DNA of 64,000 nucleotides from Pseudoips prasinana (Eukaryota; Arthropoda; Insecta; Lepidoptera; Nolidae), in contig OX621260.1 of the NCBI GenBank assembly GCA_951640165.1, positions 25,934,001 to 25,998,000 on the forward strand. The letters are read 5' to 3'. The position numbers and the translations under genes were made by a program. Shown piece by piece: positions 1 to 9,106 of this stretch (positions within the stretch are counted from its first letter, which is position 1; each line of letters starts with the position of its first letter). The notes below the pieces were generated by a model, which was not told where the DNA came from, did not search any database, and saw nothing but the letters and a program-made list of their open reading frames with translations.

Positions 1-106
1 ACTTATTATTAAGATTTTAAAAATATTAATAAATAAATTTCTTTGAAGAAACTTAATATAACTTCATTTATTTGTGAGGTAAATTTGTTATTATATTGAG
101 TATATA

Positions 107-292
107 TTATATTTTATTAGTAATAATATTTTGTTCTAGACAAAATCTGAACGTATAGTAAATATTATCAATTAGAAACTCGTTAAGTTTTGTTTTAAAT
201 ATATTATAGCTAATGATGTCTCGCGAATACTTTGGGATCTTGTTGTAGACTTTTATTGCCATAGTGCAGGGTCCCAAGTGGAACATTGCCAT
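107..292 (-). pseudogene. LINE ORF2 C-terminal fragment (jockey/CR1-like)
   Basis: The minus strand reads 61 residues that include KVYNKIP, then FKTKL, FLIDN and YYTF. This order (a [IV]K[IV]YNK[IL]P motif, a short helix with FK..L, then an aromatic end) is the usual C-terminal tail of ORF2 in lepidopteran non-LTR retrotransposons. Nothing upstream in frame looks like reverse transcriptase, so this is a 5'-truncated relic. The motif is short, so the clade is uncertain. Confidence 0.45.
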
Positions 293-377
293 GGAGAAAG
301 TACTTTATGTATAAAGAAAGTATTTTCAGTGGAAAATAAAATCTGAATCTGTTTAAAAACGAAAGAGAGAAATTTTG

Positions 378-432
378 TAAAATCATCATAATATCAGCCT
401 GATATTGTTCACTGCTGGACATAGGCCTATCG
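378..432 (-). repeat. RTE-like LINE 3'-end fragment
   Basis: The plus strand reads TCATCATAATATCAGCC followed by a CTGCTGGACATAGGCC block. This is the reverse complement of the (ATGATG)n tail and 'rGTCCAGCAGTGG' 3' UTR seen at 28300-28345, 38040-38085 and 50880-50930. No coding part remains. Confidence 0.5.
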
Positions 433-599
433 CGTAACATACCTACATAAACAAGAACAATCGAATTGAAAATCTATTTCAAAATCTATCTATCTATTTC
501 GAAATTAGTAATGTGTTATATCGTCACTAGAAAATTGAAGTATTCGGAGGCAAATGGTAACTAAGGAGTTCATTTTCGCACTGTTGTTTTAGATGTAGA

Positions 600-800
600 T
601 CTGCTGTACGCACGTCTGACTTGGGGAGTAAGCTGGTGGGTGCGTGATGAGACCGTTACGAAAAGTGTGATCGGGCAAGGCGAACGGAAGTTGAGAGGGT
701 GATGTAAGTTAGGGCAGATAGAAAAAGATATAGTTACGTTCCGTATATTACTGAAGCGGCAAGAGAGAGAGGTGCGAGCGCACATTTTCTTTCACTCTTT
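600..800 (+). repeat. Interspersed repeat Q, copy 1
   Basis: GAGTAAGCTGGTGGGTGCG, GTGATCGGGCAAGGCGAACG and GGCAAGAGAGAGAGGTGCGAG occur in order. The same order occurs on the minus strand at 18660-18830 and on the plus strand at 54410-54545. Three diverged copies define a dispersed family. No coding capacity or terminal repeat is seen, and the class is unknown. Confidence 0.6.
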
Positions 801-1045
801 CACTCATATAAATTTTCCTTCAGTCTTGTGGTCTAAAGCAAACCCTTTTTTTGTATACGAAGTAATAACAAAAATGTCTACTGGTTTTAAAGGTTTTTAA
901 TGTTTTTGTTTGTCCGCAATATTTTGTGCATTGATTTTCCATTTAACTAACGCTGTAATAATTCATATAATTTGTTATTCGAAATATTCAAATCCTGCGC
1001 AACTTTGTATAAGCATTAAACGTCGATCCCACTCTATGTATTAAT

Positions 1046-1230
1046 GTATAAGAGGCAGAATCCTCTGGCGAGTGGTCGAGCGCGACGGTAATTTTTCGCA
1101 GCCGGATACCGTGTTACTTTCAACTATAAGGAATGCGGCCAGCTTCTCATGCGGCCGCCGCACCCGTCTGCTGCGGCGAACTAGTCCCCCGCTAATGCCT
1201 CTTTGCGCACACACTACACAAGCTCTTGTT
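1046..1230. other. Small GC-rich single-copy island
   Basis: This stretch is clearly GC-richer than its flanks and rich in CpG and GCGGCC-type words. It matches no other part of the window. A 76-residue ORF runs through it but has no recognisable motif. It could be a conserved non-coding element, a promoter fragment or chance. Confidence 0.25.
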
Positions 1231-1320
1231 TACATAATATATACAAAATTAACTAGCATGATTTATGTGTATTTATACATATACGTGATGTACAGGAAAT
1301 AGAGTATTATACATAAGTAA

Positions 1321-1489
1321 CTAGCTGTGCCCCGCGGTGTTACCCGCGTTAAATTTTATAAATTTTCTTTGCTATAAACCTCACGGAGCCTGAGACCTTT
1401 CCAACGAATGCAAAACCGTGGAAATCGGTTCGTGCGTTCTGGAGTTATATCGTCAGGAAGGAAAACCCGACTTATTTTTATATAGTAGA
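1321..1489 (-). mobile_element. Non-autonomous Helitron, short subfamily
   Basis: On the minus strand the element starts with TCTACTATATAAAAATAAG and ends with a GCGGG...CCGCGGGGCACAGCTAG hairpin terminus. The flanks are A before the 5' TC and T after CTAG, the A/T insertion preference of Helitrons. Its 3' end matches the longer Helitrons at 3816 and 42900, but its interior differs. Confidence 0.75.
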
Positions 1490-1644
1490 TAAAGAAAATA
1501 GTATTAAGAAGAAATAGTTATGTAAACGTATATGTAAAATTAAAATTACCCACTTATAGCTCTGTAAAGAAAAACACCAAATTATGTAAAAAGACTCCGA
1601 TACATTCGGGGGAGCCTAAAGTAACAAAAAAAAAAAAAAACTAG

Positions 1645-1765
1645 CATGATTTTTTTTAAAGACAACACCCGCAGTGTGGAAATGAATCCCTATGTTGCAG
1701 GGTACTTTATAAATATAAAATTTACGAACACAAATTCCATCCAGACTGTGACAATACTAAACATA
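1645..1765 (-). mobile_element. SINE T 3' half
   Basis: The plus strand shows a T-run, then AAGACAACACCCGCAGTGTGG and a 'CCCTATGTTGCAGGGT' block. This is the reverse complement of the 3' end of the tRNA-headed SINE at 49515-49733 and of the fragment at 32130-32222. The tRNA head is missing. It abuts the CR1-like ORF at about 1750. Confidence 0.6.
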
Positions 1766-2328
1766 GCTCCATACTGTATTCCGATGAAATGGGTAAGGGC
1801 CTTGGTACCTTGCTTTGTAATAAGCTGAGTTGTTCCTTTGTCAACTATTGTATGCCAGGATTACATTATAAAGATATAATAGATAAATTAATTCAGAATA
1901 AACACAGTGCCAAATCATGTATAACTCTAATGGTAGGAAATTGTAAGAACTTGAAGAAAAAAGACATTACAGATAGTTTCACTAAGATGTTAGAATTAGA
2001 CTGTAATAAGATAATATTGTGTGCCTTCCCCTATGTGTCCAATGTGCCTGATAGTACAAATAATTATATCCACAAGCTAAATATGCACCTACAGTTTTTG
2101 GTTAGCCATTATAGTAATAAATTTATATTTTTGGACACAAATAGTTTTATAGATTCTTGTAGGGTAACCATGAGTACAGTTACTGTCTCAAGAAAATTTT
2201 TGAACATACTTGCAACTTTAGTAGCGGCACATATTAACTCAGTCATAAGTAGTATGACGAAGTCACTTTTTATACCATCTTTTAGTAATGTTATTAAAAT
2301 CAATTTAGTTAGTAGTTTAAACATGTAA
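1750..2328 (+). pseudogene. CR1-like LINE ORF1, esterase-like domain
   Basis: One open frame enters without a start at about 1750 and stops at 2328. The first ATG is 1789, giving 179 residues. Near the start is ILYSDEMGKGLGTLL, resembling block I of SGNH/GDSL esterases. A PGLHYKDII stretch (block II-like) and LMVGNCKN (block III-like G.N) follow, then a long helical region with FLDTNSFI. CR1-clade LINEs are known to carry a PHD finger and an esterase domain in ORF1, and this fits the esterase half. The PHD part is absent. An ORF2-like start follows two bases after the stop. The frame is open and therefore fairly young, but the element is truncated on both sides. Confidence 0.6.
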
Positions 2329-2330
2329 GC

Positions 2331-2480
2331 ATGATAATAGAGAAGTGTGATAACTTTCTAATTCTATCACATCAAAATATAAACCGCTTCTCTAGCAAAA
2401 TTCTAGACATAGAACTTATTAATGAAAAATATGAAATAGATATTCTTTGTTCAATTGTTTTATATAAATGTGTTATGTGA
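2331..2480 (+). pseudogene. CR1-like LINE ORF2, endonuclease N-terminus (truncated)
   Basis: An ATG two bases after the ORF1 stop opens a frame reading about 49 residues with ILSHQNINRFSSK and then YEIDILC. The pattern HQNI..R..SK......I...Y.IDI.C is the first strand and loop of the APE-type endonuclease that begins ORF2 in CR1/jockey-like LINEs, where the N of QNI is a catalytic residue. Similarity is lost after about 2450 and the frame ends at 2480, so the rest of the endonuclease and all the reverse transcriptase are gone. The ORF1-ORF2 spacing supports a single element from 1750 to 2480. Confidence 0.55.
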
Positions 2481-2604
2481 ACTATCTGTAAATGATTGCT
2501 ATCATATACTTAATTTAAAATTATTGACTCTGTCTCAAAATGAATAATGTTATTGTTTCGAAGTTTTTCTTTTGTATACCTAAATATAATCTAAAATAAT
2601 AAGC

Positions 2605-3156
2605 ATTCAGACAACCGATCGAGCATATATTGTGTTTGCCTACTAAATAATTACTCTAATTGGACCAAATCCCGTGTTCATGCCCGCTTGAGTATGTTTC
2701 GCCGGACCGTCTCAACTGGCTCGTGTTGAAACCGGTAGTAGATGAACCCACTGAGTTTGTTTCGCTGGGTCTTCTCAGTTGGGGCGCATTGGATCCGGTG
2801 GTAGCATTAAAGCGCGACCGTCGTTATTAACACAAGGTCCGTCATAATAATAATACCTTTAATTTAGACAGAACCATTGACAATATGTAGTAAAAATTTT
2901 AGACTTAAACTAGATAATTAAACATAATCTCTTGACAATAACTTGATGCAAGCTAGCTAAATATCATTGCTGTAATAAAATAAATTTTATAAATGTTTTC
3001 ATACAATATGTACCTAAATATCTATGTTACTAGAAATAATATCTAATGTATACAACTATATTACTACAAACATGTTCTGACTATTTACAAGCGCTTTTTT
3101 AAAGTCTACGTGAATAAAAACCTTTTTTATTTTTATTTATTTATTTTATTTTATAA
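2605..3156 (+). mobile_element. Retroposon Z, copy 1
   Basis: This is a near full-length member of a roughly 0.5-kb family, also present at 5834-6330 (minus), 54897-55421 (plus), 61409-61793 (plus) and in a broken form at 46631-47055. It starts ATTCAGACAA and carries GCGCATTGGATCCGGTGGTA. It ends with AATAAAAACC and a T-rich TTTTATTTATTT tail. No long ORF is present. The tail and the 36-bp target duplication around the 54.9 kb copy suggest reverse-transcriptase-mediated insertion. Confidence 0.75.
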
Positions 3157-3291
3157 CAACTTTTTATGGGCCACACAACTTGTTGTCATGCGCAGGAATC
3201 GTACCCGGGGCACGAAGTGGCGTGCGGTCAATATATTGTCACTTACATAGTTATTCTTATACACGAGATTTATTTTATTGAAATGTTTTTT

Positions 3292-3465
3292 GGAACGAAG
3301 TTCCTTATCGCGCGTTGTGAAGGGGGGCTAGACGGAAAAAATTCTTACGAAAAGTTGTCACGACGATTATTTTTGTTGAGTGTATACAGGTTTTTTGTAC
3401 ATAATAAATAATAAGAAATAACTTCGTTCCATCCGGGTGTCCCTTGACACCTCTCAAGTTTTTTT
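3292..3465 (+). repeat. Interspersed repeat W, copy 1 (internally deleted)
   Basis: GGAACGAAGTT (3292-3302) and AACTTCGTTCC (3420-3430) form an inverted pair around a 117-bp core. The outer right side continues through CCGGGTGTCCCTTGACACC to CTCAAGTT. The whole unit recurs inverted at 16085-16397, where the core is about 120 bp longer. The class is uncertain: it could be a DNA transposon end or a LINE 3' UTR. Confidence 0.55.
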
Positions 3466-3815
3466 TTTTATAAAATACCCATATCTAACGTTAAGTTAAA
3501 ATCTTGATACTTTTAAGTTATAGTCGAGAATTTGAACGGTGGAAATCTTAGCTTTAGCTTAGCGTTTTCGTGAGAAATAAATACGTCAGAAAGAAGGGTA
3601 GGTAGGTAGATTTGTTTGTTCCTAAAAACTATTCCACCCGCAATATTATATTTTATCCGTATTATTGTGAACATTTAAAACTACATCAACTATGTAACTG
3701 GACCACTAGATAAACTGATATAAAACTGATCAATCCAACGTTAGATTTATACAGTACGGATGGTGCCCTAAAGGTTGACTAGATCTAAATTTTTGTTTGT
3801 TTAAATTATATTTAA

Positions 3816-4130
3816 CTAGCTGTGCCCCGTGGTTTCACCCGCGTTAAACTTTATAAACTATCACAGCTCCTCCCCCGTAGGTGAGAACGTGATACCTAAT
3901 TTGTAGCCTATATGTGGACCCGACCTCGTAGTAATATTCATGCAAAATTTGAAGTAAATCCATGTAGTACTTTTTGAGTTTAGCCCGGACATACATACAG
4001 TCAAACAGACATAAATTCTAAAAACTATATTTTTGGCTTCGATACCGATTGTAGGTCACGCCCCAAGTATCCTTTTTAAAAAATATTCAATGTACAGTTT
4101 TGACTTTTACGATTTTATTATATGTATAGA
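3816..4130 (-). mobile_element. Non-autonomous Helitron, main subfamily, copy 1
   Basis: On the minus strand it starts TCTATACATATAATAAAATC (first base unpaired to any inverted repeat), and ends in a short hairpin and GGGGCACAGCTAG. It sits between A and T. Length is 315 bp with no ORF. The same family lies at 23699, 38676, 40523, 41173, 42900 and 59974. Confidence 0.85.
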
Positions 4131-4544
4131 TAATATGTGCTATCATTTGACAGGAAAATGTTTAACAAATTATAACGTACACTTAAACAATCATGTCGTA
4201 ATATATACGGCACTATTAACTGCGGTGTTTAAATACATGTAACTGATAGTTATTGTTTTATCGATCACACGATCAATGAACTAATTAATCAGTAAGGAGC
4301 ATACAGAAAAAACCTTTTTAACACTTAACATGGATACCTAATTTTTCCATATTTAATCTTATCGTATGTTAAAACAAGCTGGTTGTAAGGCGGACGATAT
4401 CCTACGTGTGGAGGGTAAAAACTATCTGTGTTCGATAAATCATCTGATTGTTTTGTGAAAGACAGACAGACAATTATTTATTTACTTTCTTTTTCATACC
4501 AAATAAATGGGTGTACAGGGTGCATTGTCCATTTAATAAAGTCT

Positions 4545-4697
4545 TAAGCCACCGGCGAGCATGTATGAAGAATATAATGACAGTTATCGAGGCAAAAGAA
4601 GTATGCAAAGATCGTGACAAATGGAAATCCGTTGTCTCTGCCTACCCCTCTGGGAAACAGGCGTGAGTCTATGTATGTATGTATGTATGTTATGCCA
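4545..4697 (+). pseudogene. LINE D, ORF2 C-terminus with (ATGT)n tail
   Basis: The frame reads RRACMKNIMTVIEAK followed by VCKDRDKWKSVVSAYPSGKQA and a stop, then GTCTATGTATGTATGTATG. The same C-terminus and tail occur at 31219-31580 (longest), 7810-7900, and on the minus strand at 8055-8185 and 37408-37540. This is the 3' end of a non-LTR retrotransposon with a tetranucleotide tail. The copy is heavily 5'-truncated, as is usual for target-primed insertion. The clade is not certain. Confidence 0.7.
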
Positions 4698-4734
4698 CTA
4701 ATCCTAATACACATTGAAATTATAGCATAATAAA

Positions 4735-4965
4735 ATATCATCATCATGTTAGCCGAATGTCGTCGACTGGTGGACAATGACCTCCACAAAAGATTTCCAT
4801 AATATAGGTGCATCATTTGGAGGAATATGCCATAATCGCCACGCTCGACAGGCGGGTTGGCGATCGCAGTATGTTGGTCATTGTACACAGAGAGCTTCCC
4901 GTTCTCTGGGAGATCTTCCCTCGGGTCAATTTCTACGGCCCCCACGCGATGAGATGGGGTGTGAT
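4735..4965 (-). mobile_element. RTE-like LINE 3' UTR fragment
   Basis: Read on the minus strand, the segment has CGATCGCCAACCCGCCTG, GTGGCGATTATGGCATAT, a CCACCAGTCGACGACATTCG block and finally ATGATGATGATATT. The last part is a trinucleotide tail as in RTE elements. A related block (CGCCAACCCGTCTGCC) is at 25510-25570 and 29780-29800. Confidence 0.6.
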
Positions 4966-5149
4966 ATTCTTAGCCTTTGCAACATTCAGGTCGTTATCCT
5001 AGCAATGAACTGAATGCTACATAACTAATCAGCAACATATGAACACAAAATATAAATATAAGAATTTCGTTATTTTCAAAATTGTGGATTTATATATTAT
5101 ATCTCGTTCCCGTGAATATAAATATAATAAATAATTATCTTGGGACAAC

Positions 5150-5388
5150 TAACACATTGTACTATGATACCTAAATAGGCAGAGCCTGTACTATAATAAC
5201 CAAACAACTGATAAACATAGGAACTTATATATTTCTGAATACATACACATCATAGATAAATTACACCCAGTTGCGATTCAATAATCGTGCACACCGCAAT
5301 TTTTTTTGTCCTGGGTGGTGGAATCGAACCCGCAACCTGTGGCTTAGCAGTGAGGGTCACTAACCACTAGACCAACTGGCCAACCCAT
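5150..5388 (-). mobile_element. SINE M-related copy with tRNA-like head
   Basis: On the minus strand a tRNA-like head (CTAGTGGTTAGTGACCC, then a B box within CGGGTTCGATTCCACC) is followed by GGGTGTAATTTATC and a GTACAGGCTCTGCC block near the 3' end. The order matches the better SINE M copy at 62590-62880. It is diverged, with an inserted stretch near 5270-5310. Confidence 0.6.
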
Positions 5389-5489
5389 GCCTTATTACTT
5401 AATTTGCTAATGAAACTGAAGAAAGTGTAGGTACAATAACTCTCCTTACAAGAATAACGATCATCTGATGCTTTTTGTCGTGCTGGAGG

Positions 5490-5830
5490 AAGATGCTCGA
5501 GTAAACGTAACAAATCCATATTTAAAGAACTCGGCATCACGCAGCGTCTGTCGGCCATAGTAAGGTCGCGCATATTGCAGTACTTCAGATATGTCTCTAA
5601 GCGGGATAACGAAAAAGGAAACGTGCAAGGAAAAGTGGAAGGAACCAGATCGCGTGGCAGGTCACCTATGCGCTGGACTGACCAAGTGAAATCCGCAGTA
5701 GGAAGCTGCGTATCTGACTGCGCCAACAGAGAGGGATGGCGAGCGGAAATCTGTGTCCACCTTTACGACTGATGTGGATGCCTCGATGTAACCACGACCG
5801 CTCTGTCAAGAACGTAACGAAAGGGAAGAA
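5490..5830 (+). pseudogene. LINE E, ORF2 C-terminal fragment
   Basis: A plus frame entering near 5500 reads SIFKELGITQRLSAIVRSR, then ILQYF, VQGKVEGTRSRGRSPMRWTD and about 40 more residues before the stop near 5772. RSRGRSPMRWTDQ just before the C-terminus is typical of RTE-related ORF2 proteins in insects. A short 3' UTR (CGACCGCTCTGTCAAGAACG) and an A-rich (AAAT)n stretch follow. That stretch merges with the tail of the inverted Z copy. The reverse transcriptase core is missing. Confidence 0.65.
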
Positions 5831-5833
5831 GAT

Positions 5834-6330
5834 ATAAATAAAATAAAAATAAATAAATAAGGTTTTTATTCACGTAGACTTTAACAAAGCGCTTGTAAAT
5901 AGTCAGAACATGTTTGTAGTAATATAGTTGTATACATTATTGTTTCTAGTAACATAGATATTTAGGTACACATTATATGAAAACATTTATAAAATTTATT
6001 TTATTATAGCAATGATATTTAGCTAGCTCGTATCAAGTTATTGTCAAGAGATTAGTTTAATTATCTAGTTTAAGTCTAATATTTTTACTACATATTGTCA
6101 ATGGTTCTGTCTATATTAAGGTATTATTATTATGACGGACCTTGTGTTAATAACGACGGTCGCGCTTTAATGCTACCACCGGATCCAATGCGCCCCAACT
6201 GAGAAGACCCAGCGAAACAAACTCAGTGGGTTCATCTACTACCGGTTTCAACACGACCCAGTTAAGACGGTCCGGCGAAACATACTCAAGCGGGCTTGAA
6301 CACAGGATTTGGTCCAATTAGAGTAATTGA
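5834..6330 (-). mobile_element. Retroposon Z, copy 2
   Basis: This is the reverse complement of the Z family: (AAAT)n then GGTTTTTATTCACG on the left, and CCGGATCCAATGCGCCCCAA inside. Similarity ends at CCAATTAGAGTAATT, so it is slightly 5'-truncated relative to the 2605 and 54897 copies. It directly abuts the LINE E 3' end. Confidence 0.75.
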
Positions 6331-7805
6331 AGATGATTTTTATATGGGTTAAGATGCTCTTTGATTATTTAGTTCAGTTTCGTTGTGCAGATAACGTGTT
6401 TCTGAACGTACGACTATTAATGTGACTGCTTGTATATTCATAGACCCATAAAAACAAACCGTTCCTCAAGCTGCCCGCGTCTGTAAGCGAGCACGTGTAT
6501 GTGCCCCCTGTACAATATTAGTAACAGAAGTGCGTGCGGTTTTATTACGTAAACCACTACTTTCCGTGGTCATTTCACTAAGTATGGTATAGTCAGCTAG
6601 GTAGATATCTATACCGAGGAAACACCTATGTTTGTCTATGTTTTTCACCCACCGAATGTCATTTTATTATACATTCAAATTTACAATATTATTGAAGTTA
6701 AAACGTCTTTAGCGGCGTTGTGAACTTTTTTGGGTGGGAAAAAAATCTTAAACTCACGTCAGGAGACGTGACCTGATTGAATATACGTAAGATATATTTT
6801 TTTAATCCTCACTGGCCGTTTATGGACTCACATGACTCATTTTTTAATAACGTTAGATTTTTTACATTTTCTATTTTTCAATTTATTTCCACCATAGGAA
6901 GGGAAGAAATTATTATGAGTCTATACCGCCCAAAGGTGGGGAGTACGATCTTCCACTCGCTACTCGGATCAAATAAACTTTACTTTCCGAATATGAGAAA
7001 TGAAAAAATAGTTTTGACTTCGATCGGCAGTCCCCAAAGACTGCCCTGCATATTTATTTTATTCACATGAGGTTGCTGAGTAAGGTATTAAACGAGTTTA
7101 TTCAAAGTGAAGCTGTAATTGAAAATTCCAAAAGTTCACGCCACGAGTGCTAAGTATTCAAAAATGTTATTGATGATTAAGAAGGAAAATATTAAAAGTA
7201 AAACGCTCGTTGTAATTTCAAAGTTTCAAAATAAAATGTTAGCGAGTAATTTAAAAGCGATAAAAAAGCTTAACATACTTATAATGAAAAATGATTGTCA
7301 AATTGATTGAAATGATTGATTGAAAAACAACGGTGATATCATAAACATACATCCGAAAAAAATCAGTAGTTTAGTATATAAAAAAAATCAGTAGTTTAGT
7401 AGATAAAAATAATACTTAATTATTTTAATGGCTATTTTGACCCTCATCGATTCCATGTCCTGATCCCAGGTTTATATTGTGTGATTTAAATGTATTTTTC
7501 TAATTTAGCTTTAATTCGTATACTTTTTAAAACATTAAGTTCTCTTGGTTTTGAAGGGAAAAACTACGGATTTTTTATCTCTTCCTCTTAGTAAAATTGC
7601 TTAATAAAAAGCTAGATTAGATTAGATTAAAGATTAAGATTTTGCTGACTGTATTTTTGGACTTTAATGTTATTTCACTTAGTACGTAATGTACTCAGTA
7701 CTTAAATACTTGGCTTACAGATGCTCTACCTGACGGGCACAAAAGTGATACTGAAAGGTTATATAGTTCTTTTTTACATCATCTACTTTTTAAGAATATA
7801 AAGAT
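6331..7805. other. AT-rich single-copy stretch
   Basis: I see no recognised gene or transposon here. It holds only short, compositionally weak ORFs and one imperfect tandem pair near 7345-7405 (TCAGTAGTTTAGTA twice). Confidence 0.4.
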
Positions 7806-7809
7806 AGTA

Positions 7810-7900
7810 TGAGGCAAAAGAGGTGTGCAAAGATCGTGGCACATAGAAATCCGTTGTCTCTGCTTACCCCTCTGGGAAACAGTCGTGAGTCTATGTACGT
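7810..7900 (+). pseudogene. LINE D 3'-end fragment
   Basis: GAGGCAAAAGAGGTGTGC through CTGGGAAACAGTCGTGAGTC parallels the LINE D C-terminus at 4580-4665. The (ATGT)n tail is interrupted within its first repeats by half of a MITE starting at 7902. Confidence 0.6.
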
Positions 7901-7901
7901 A

Positions 7902-7942
7902 CAGACGCCAGCACATCAAGCTACCCCAATCTGTCAAATTTT
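7902..7942 (+). mobile_element. Half copy of the 135-bp fold-back MITE
   Basis: TA then CAGACGCCAGCACATCAAGC and CCCCAATCTGTCAAATT, the left arm of the MITE found complete at 8970, 30202, 62141 and 63835. The right arm is absent. Confidence 0.75.
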
Positions 7943-8054
7943 GGTATATGAAACCTATTATCGATACCTTTCATTACTTCCATAACGTTCACTAATTCCA
8001 TATTAACTTAAACATCCTCTAAAACATAAAGCGAGCAGATCAGATACTCTAGGA

Positions 8055-8185
8055 TCGGTTGGTTGAGGGTACTTCTAACCTGGCCTTTCTTGAGACCATC
8101 TCCGACTTGGCCAGTAAACGTTCTGCGAGGTGTTCTCCTTCCGGTTCTATCATTCACACAGACAATGTATTCACACACATATGGT
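8055..8185 (-). pseudogene. LINE D ORF2 fragment
   Basis: The minus strand reads YIVCVNDRTGRRTPRRTF then GLKKGQVRSTLN, matching VYLVCVNG...RRRRTFF...VLKKGQVRSTLN in the longer LINE D copy at 31219-31557. It covers the region just upstream of the C-terminal piece preserved at 4545 and 7810. Confidence 0.6.
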
Positions 8186-8967
8186 TTATTTAAAAACAAA
8201 ATGCTGCAATTTACTTTGCGACTAAATCTGAACCCACACCCAATTAGAATGCCCTACTATATAAATAATTTCCTGTACCCACGATTCATACAATAGAATG
8301 GAGTCGTCCATTAATCATAATTGTCTGCTCCAACTAAAGGGACGATCACCTTCACTCACTTACTCACTCATCGCTCGCTATCTATCTCTGTGAAAGTCAA
8401 CTTGTTTACAATTTTCTACCAATCTGATAAGCAGAGCATATTAGAGATATACATACATACATCGGTGGCAACGGTGTTTCAATATAGATTAGGATTAGGT
8501 ACAGAAGATACACTTAGTCCAAACTCTTAAAATAACGACTCCCGCTGCGACTCAATGAAGTGCATCTACCTCACTTGCATTATATATTTAAAATGCGTAT
8601 ATAGACATATTTCCGCTGAATCATTTATTCGCACTAATGCAGAATCTACCTGTCTCGCTCTCGCTGATTAAAATATTATAGTAGGCTTAGTACGAATCTA
8701 GAGAAAACGAAACATACGAACGGATCACGTAGAGCCCTCTGTGGGACCAAAGCTTTGTGATTGGCAAAAATTATCATGACGCGGCGACGGTAACCAATCA
8801 CAGCACTGCATGCGTCAGAGGTTGAACTCGGTCGGACGTCTCGTTGTTTTCAAAATCGTACTATGGCCTCAGATCGCTGCCGAGTACGATACTTATATGA
8901 GAACGGATTCAGTGTCAGGAGAGTTTCTATAAACCTTAACTTCTTCTAGGTAAATAATATTTTTTTG
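8186..8967. other. Single-copy stretch with promoter-like words
   Basis: No transposon is recognised. Around 8755-8815 there is TGATTGGCAAAAA followed by GGTAACCAATCAC, an inverted pair of CCAAT-type boxes, in a somewhat GC-rich setting that runs to 8900. The function is unknown. Confidence 0.25.
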
Positions 8968-8969
8968 TA

Positions 8970-9104
8970 CAGACGCCAGCACATCAAGCTACCCCAATCT
9001 GTCAAATTTCTTTTATAGAATTTCAACTTTATCACATAAGCGTAAGGTTCACTTTCGATTGAGGAAATTTGACAGATTGGGGTAGCTTGTACTGCTGGCG
9101 TCTG
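8970..9104 (-). mobile_element. 135-bp fold-back MITE, copy 1
   Basis: TA dinucleotides (8968-8969, 9105-9106) flank arms that begin CAGACGCCAGC and end GCTGGCGTCTG. The arms pair for about 43 bases around an asymmetric centre (TCAACTTTATCACATAAGC). TA duplication and CAG termini suggest mobilisation by a Tc1/mariner-type transposase. The strand is set by the centre relative to the copy at 30202. Confidence 0.85.
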
Positions 9105-9106
9105 TA

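Noticed and set aside
4544..4945. 133-codon minus-strand ORF
   Set aside because: It is antisense to the LINE D C-terminus and read-through of an RTE 3' UTR; composite of repeats.
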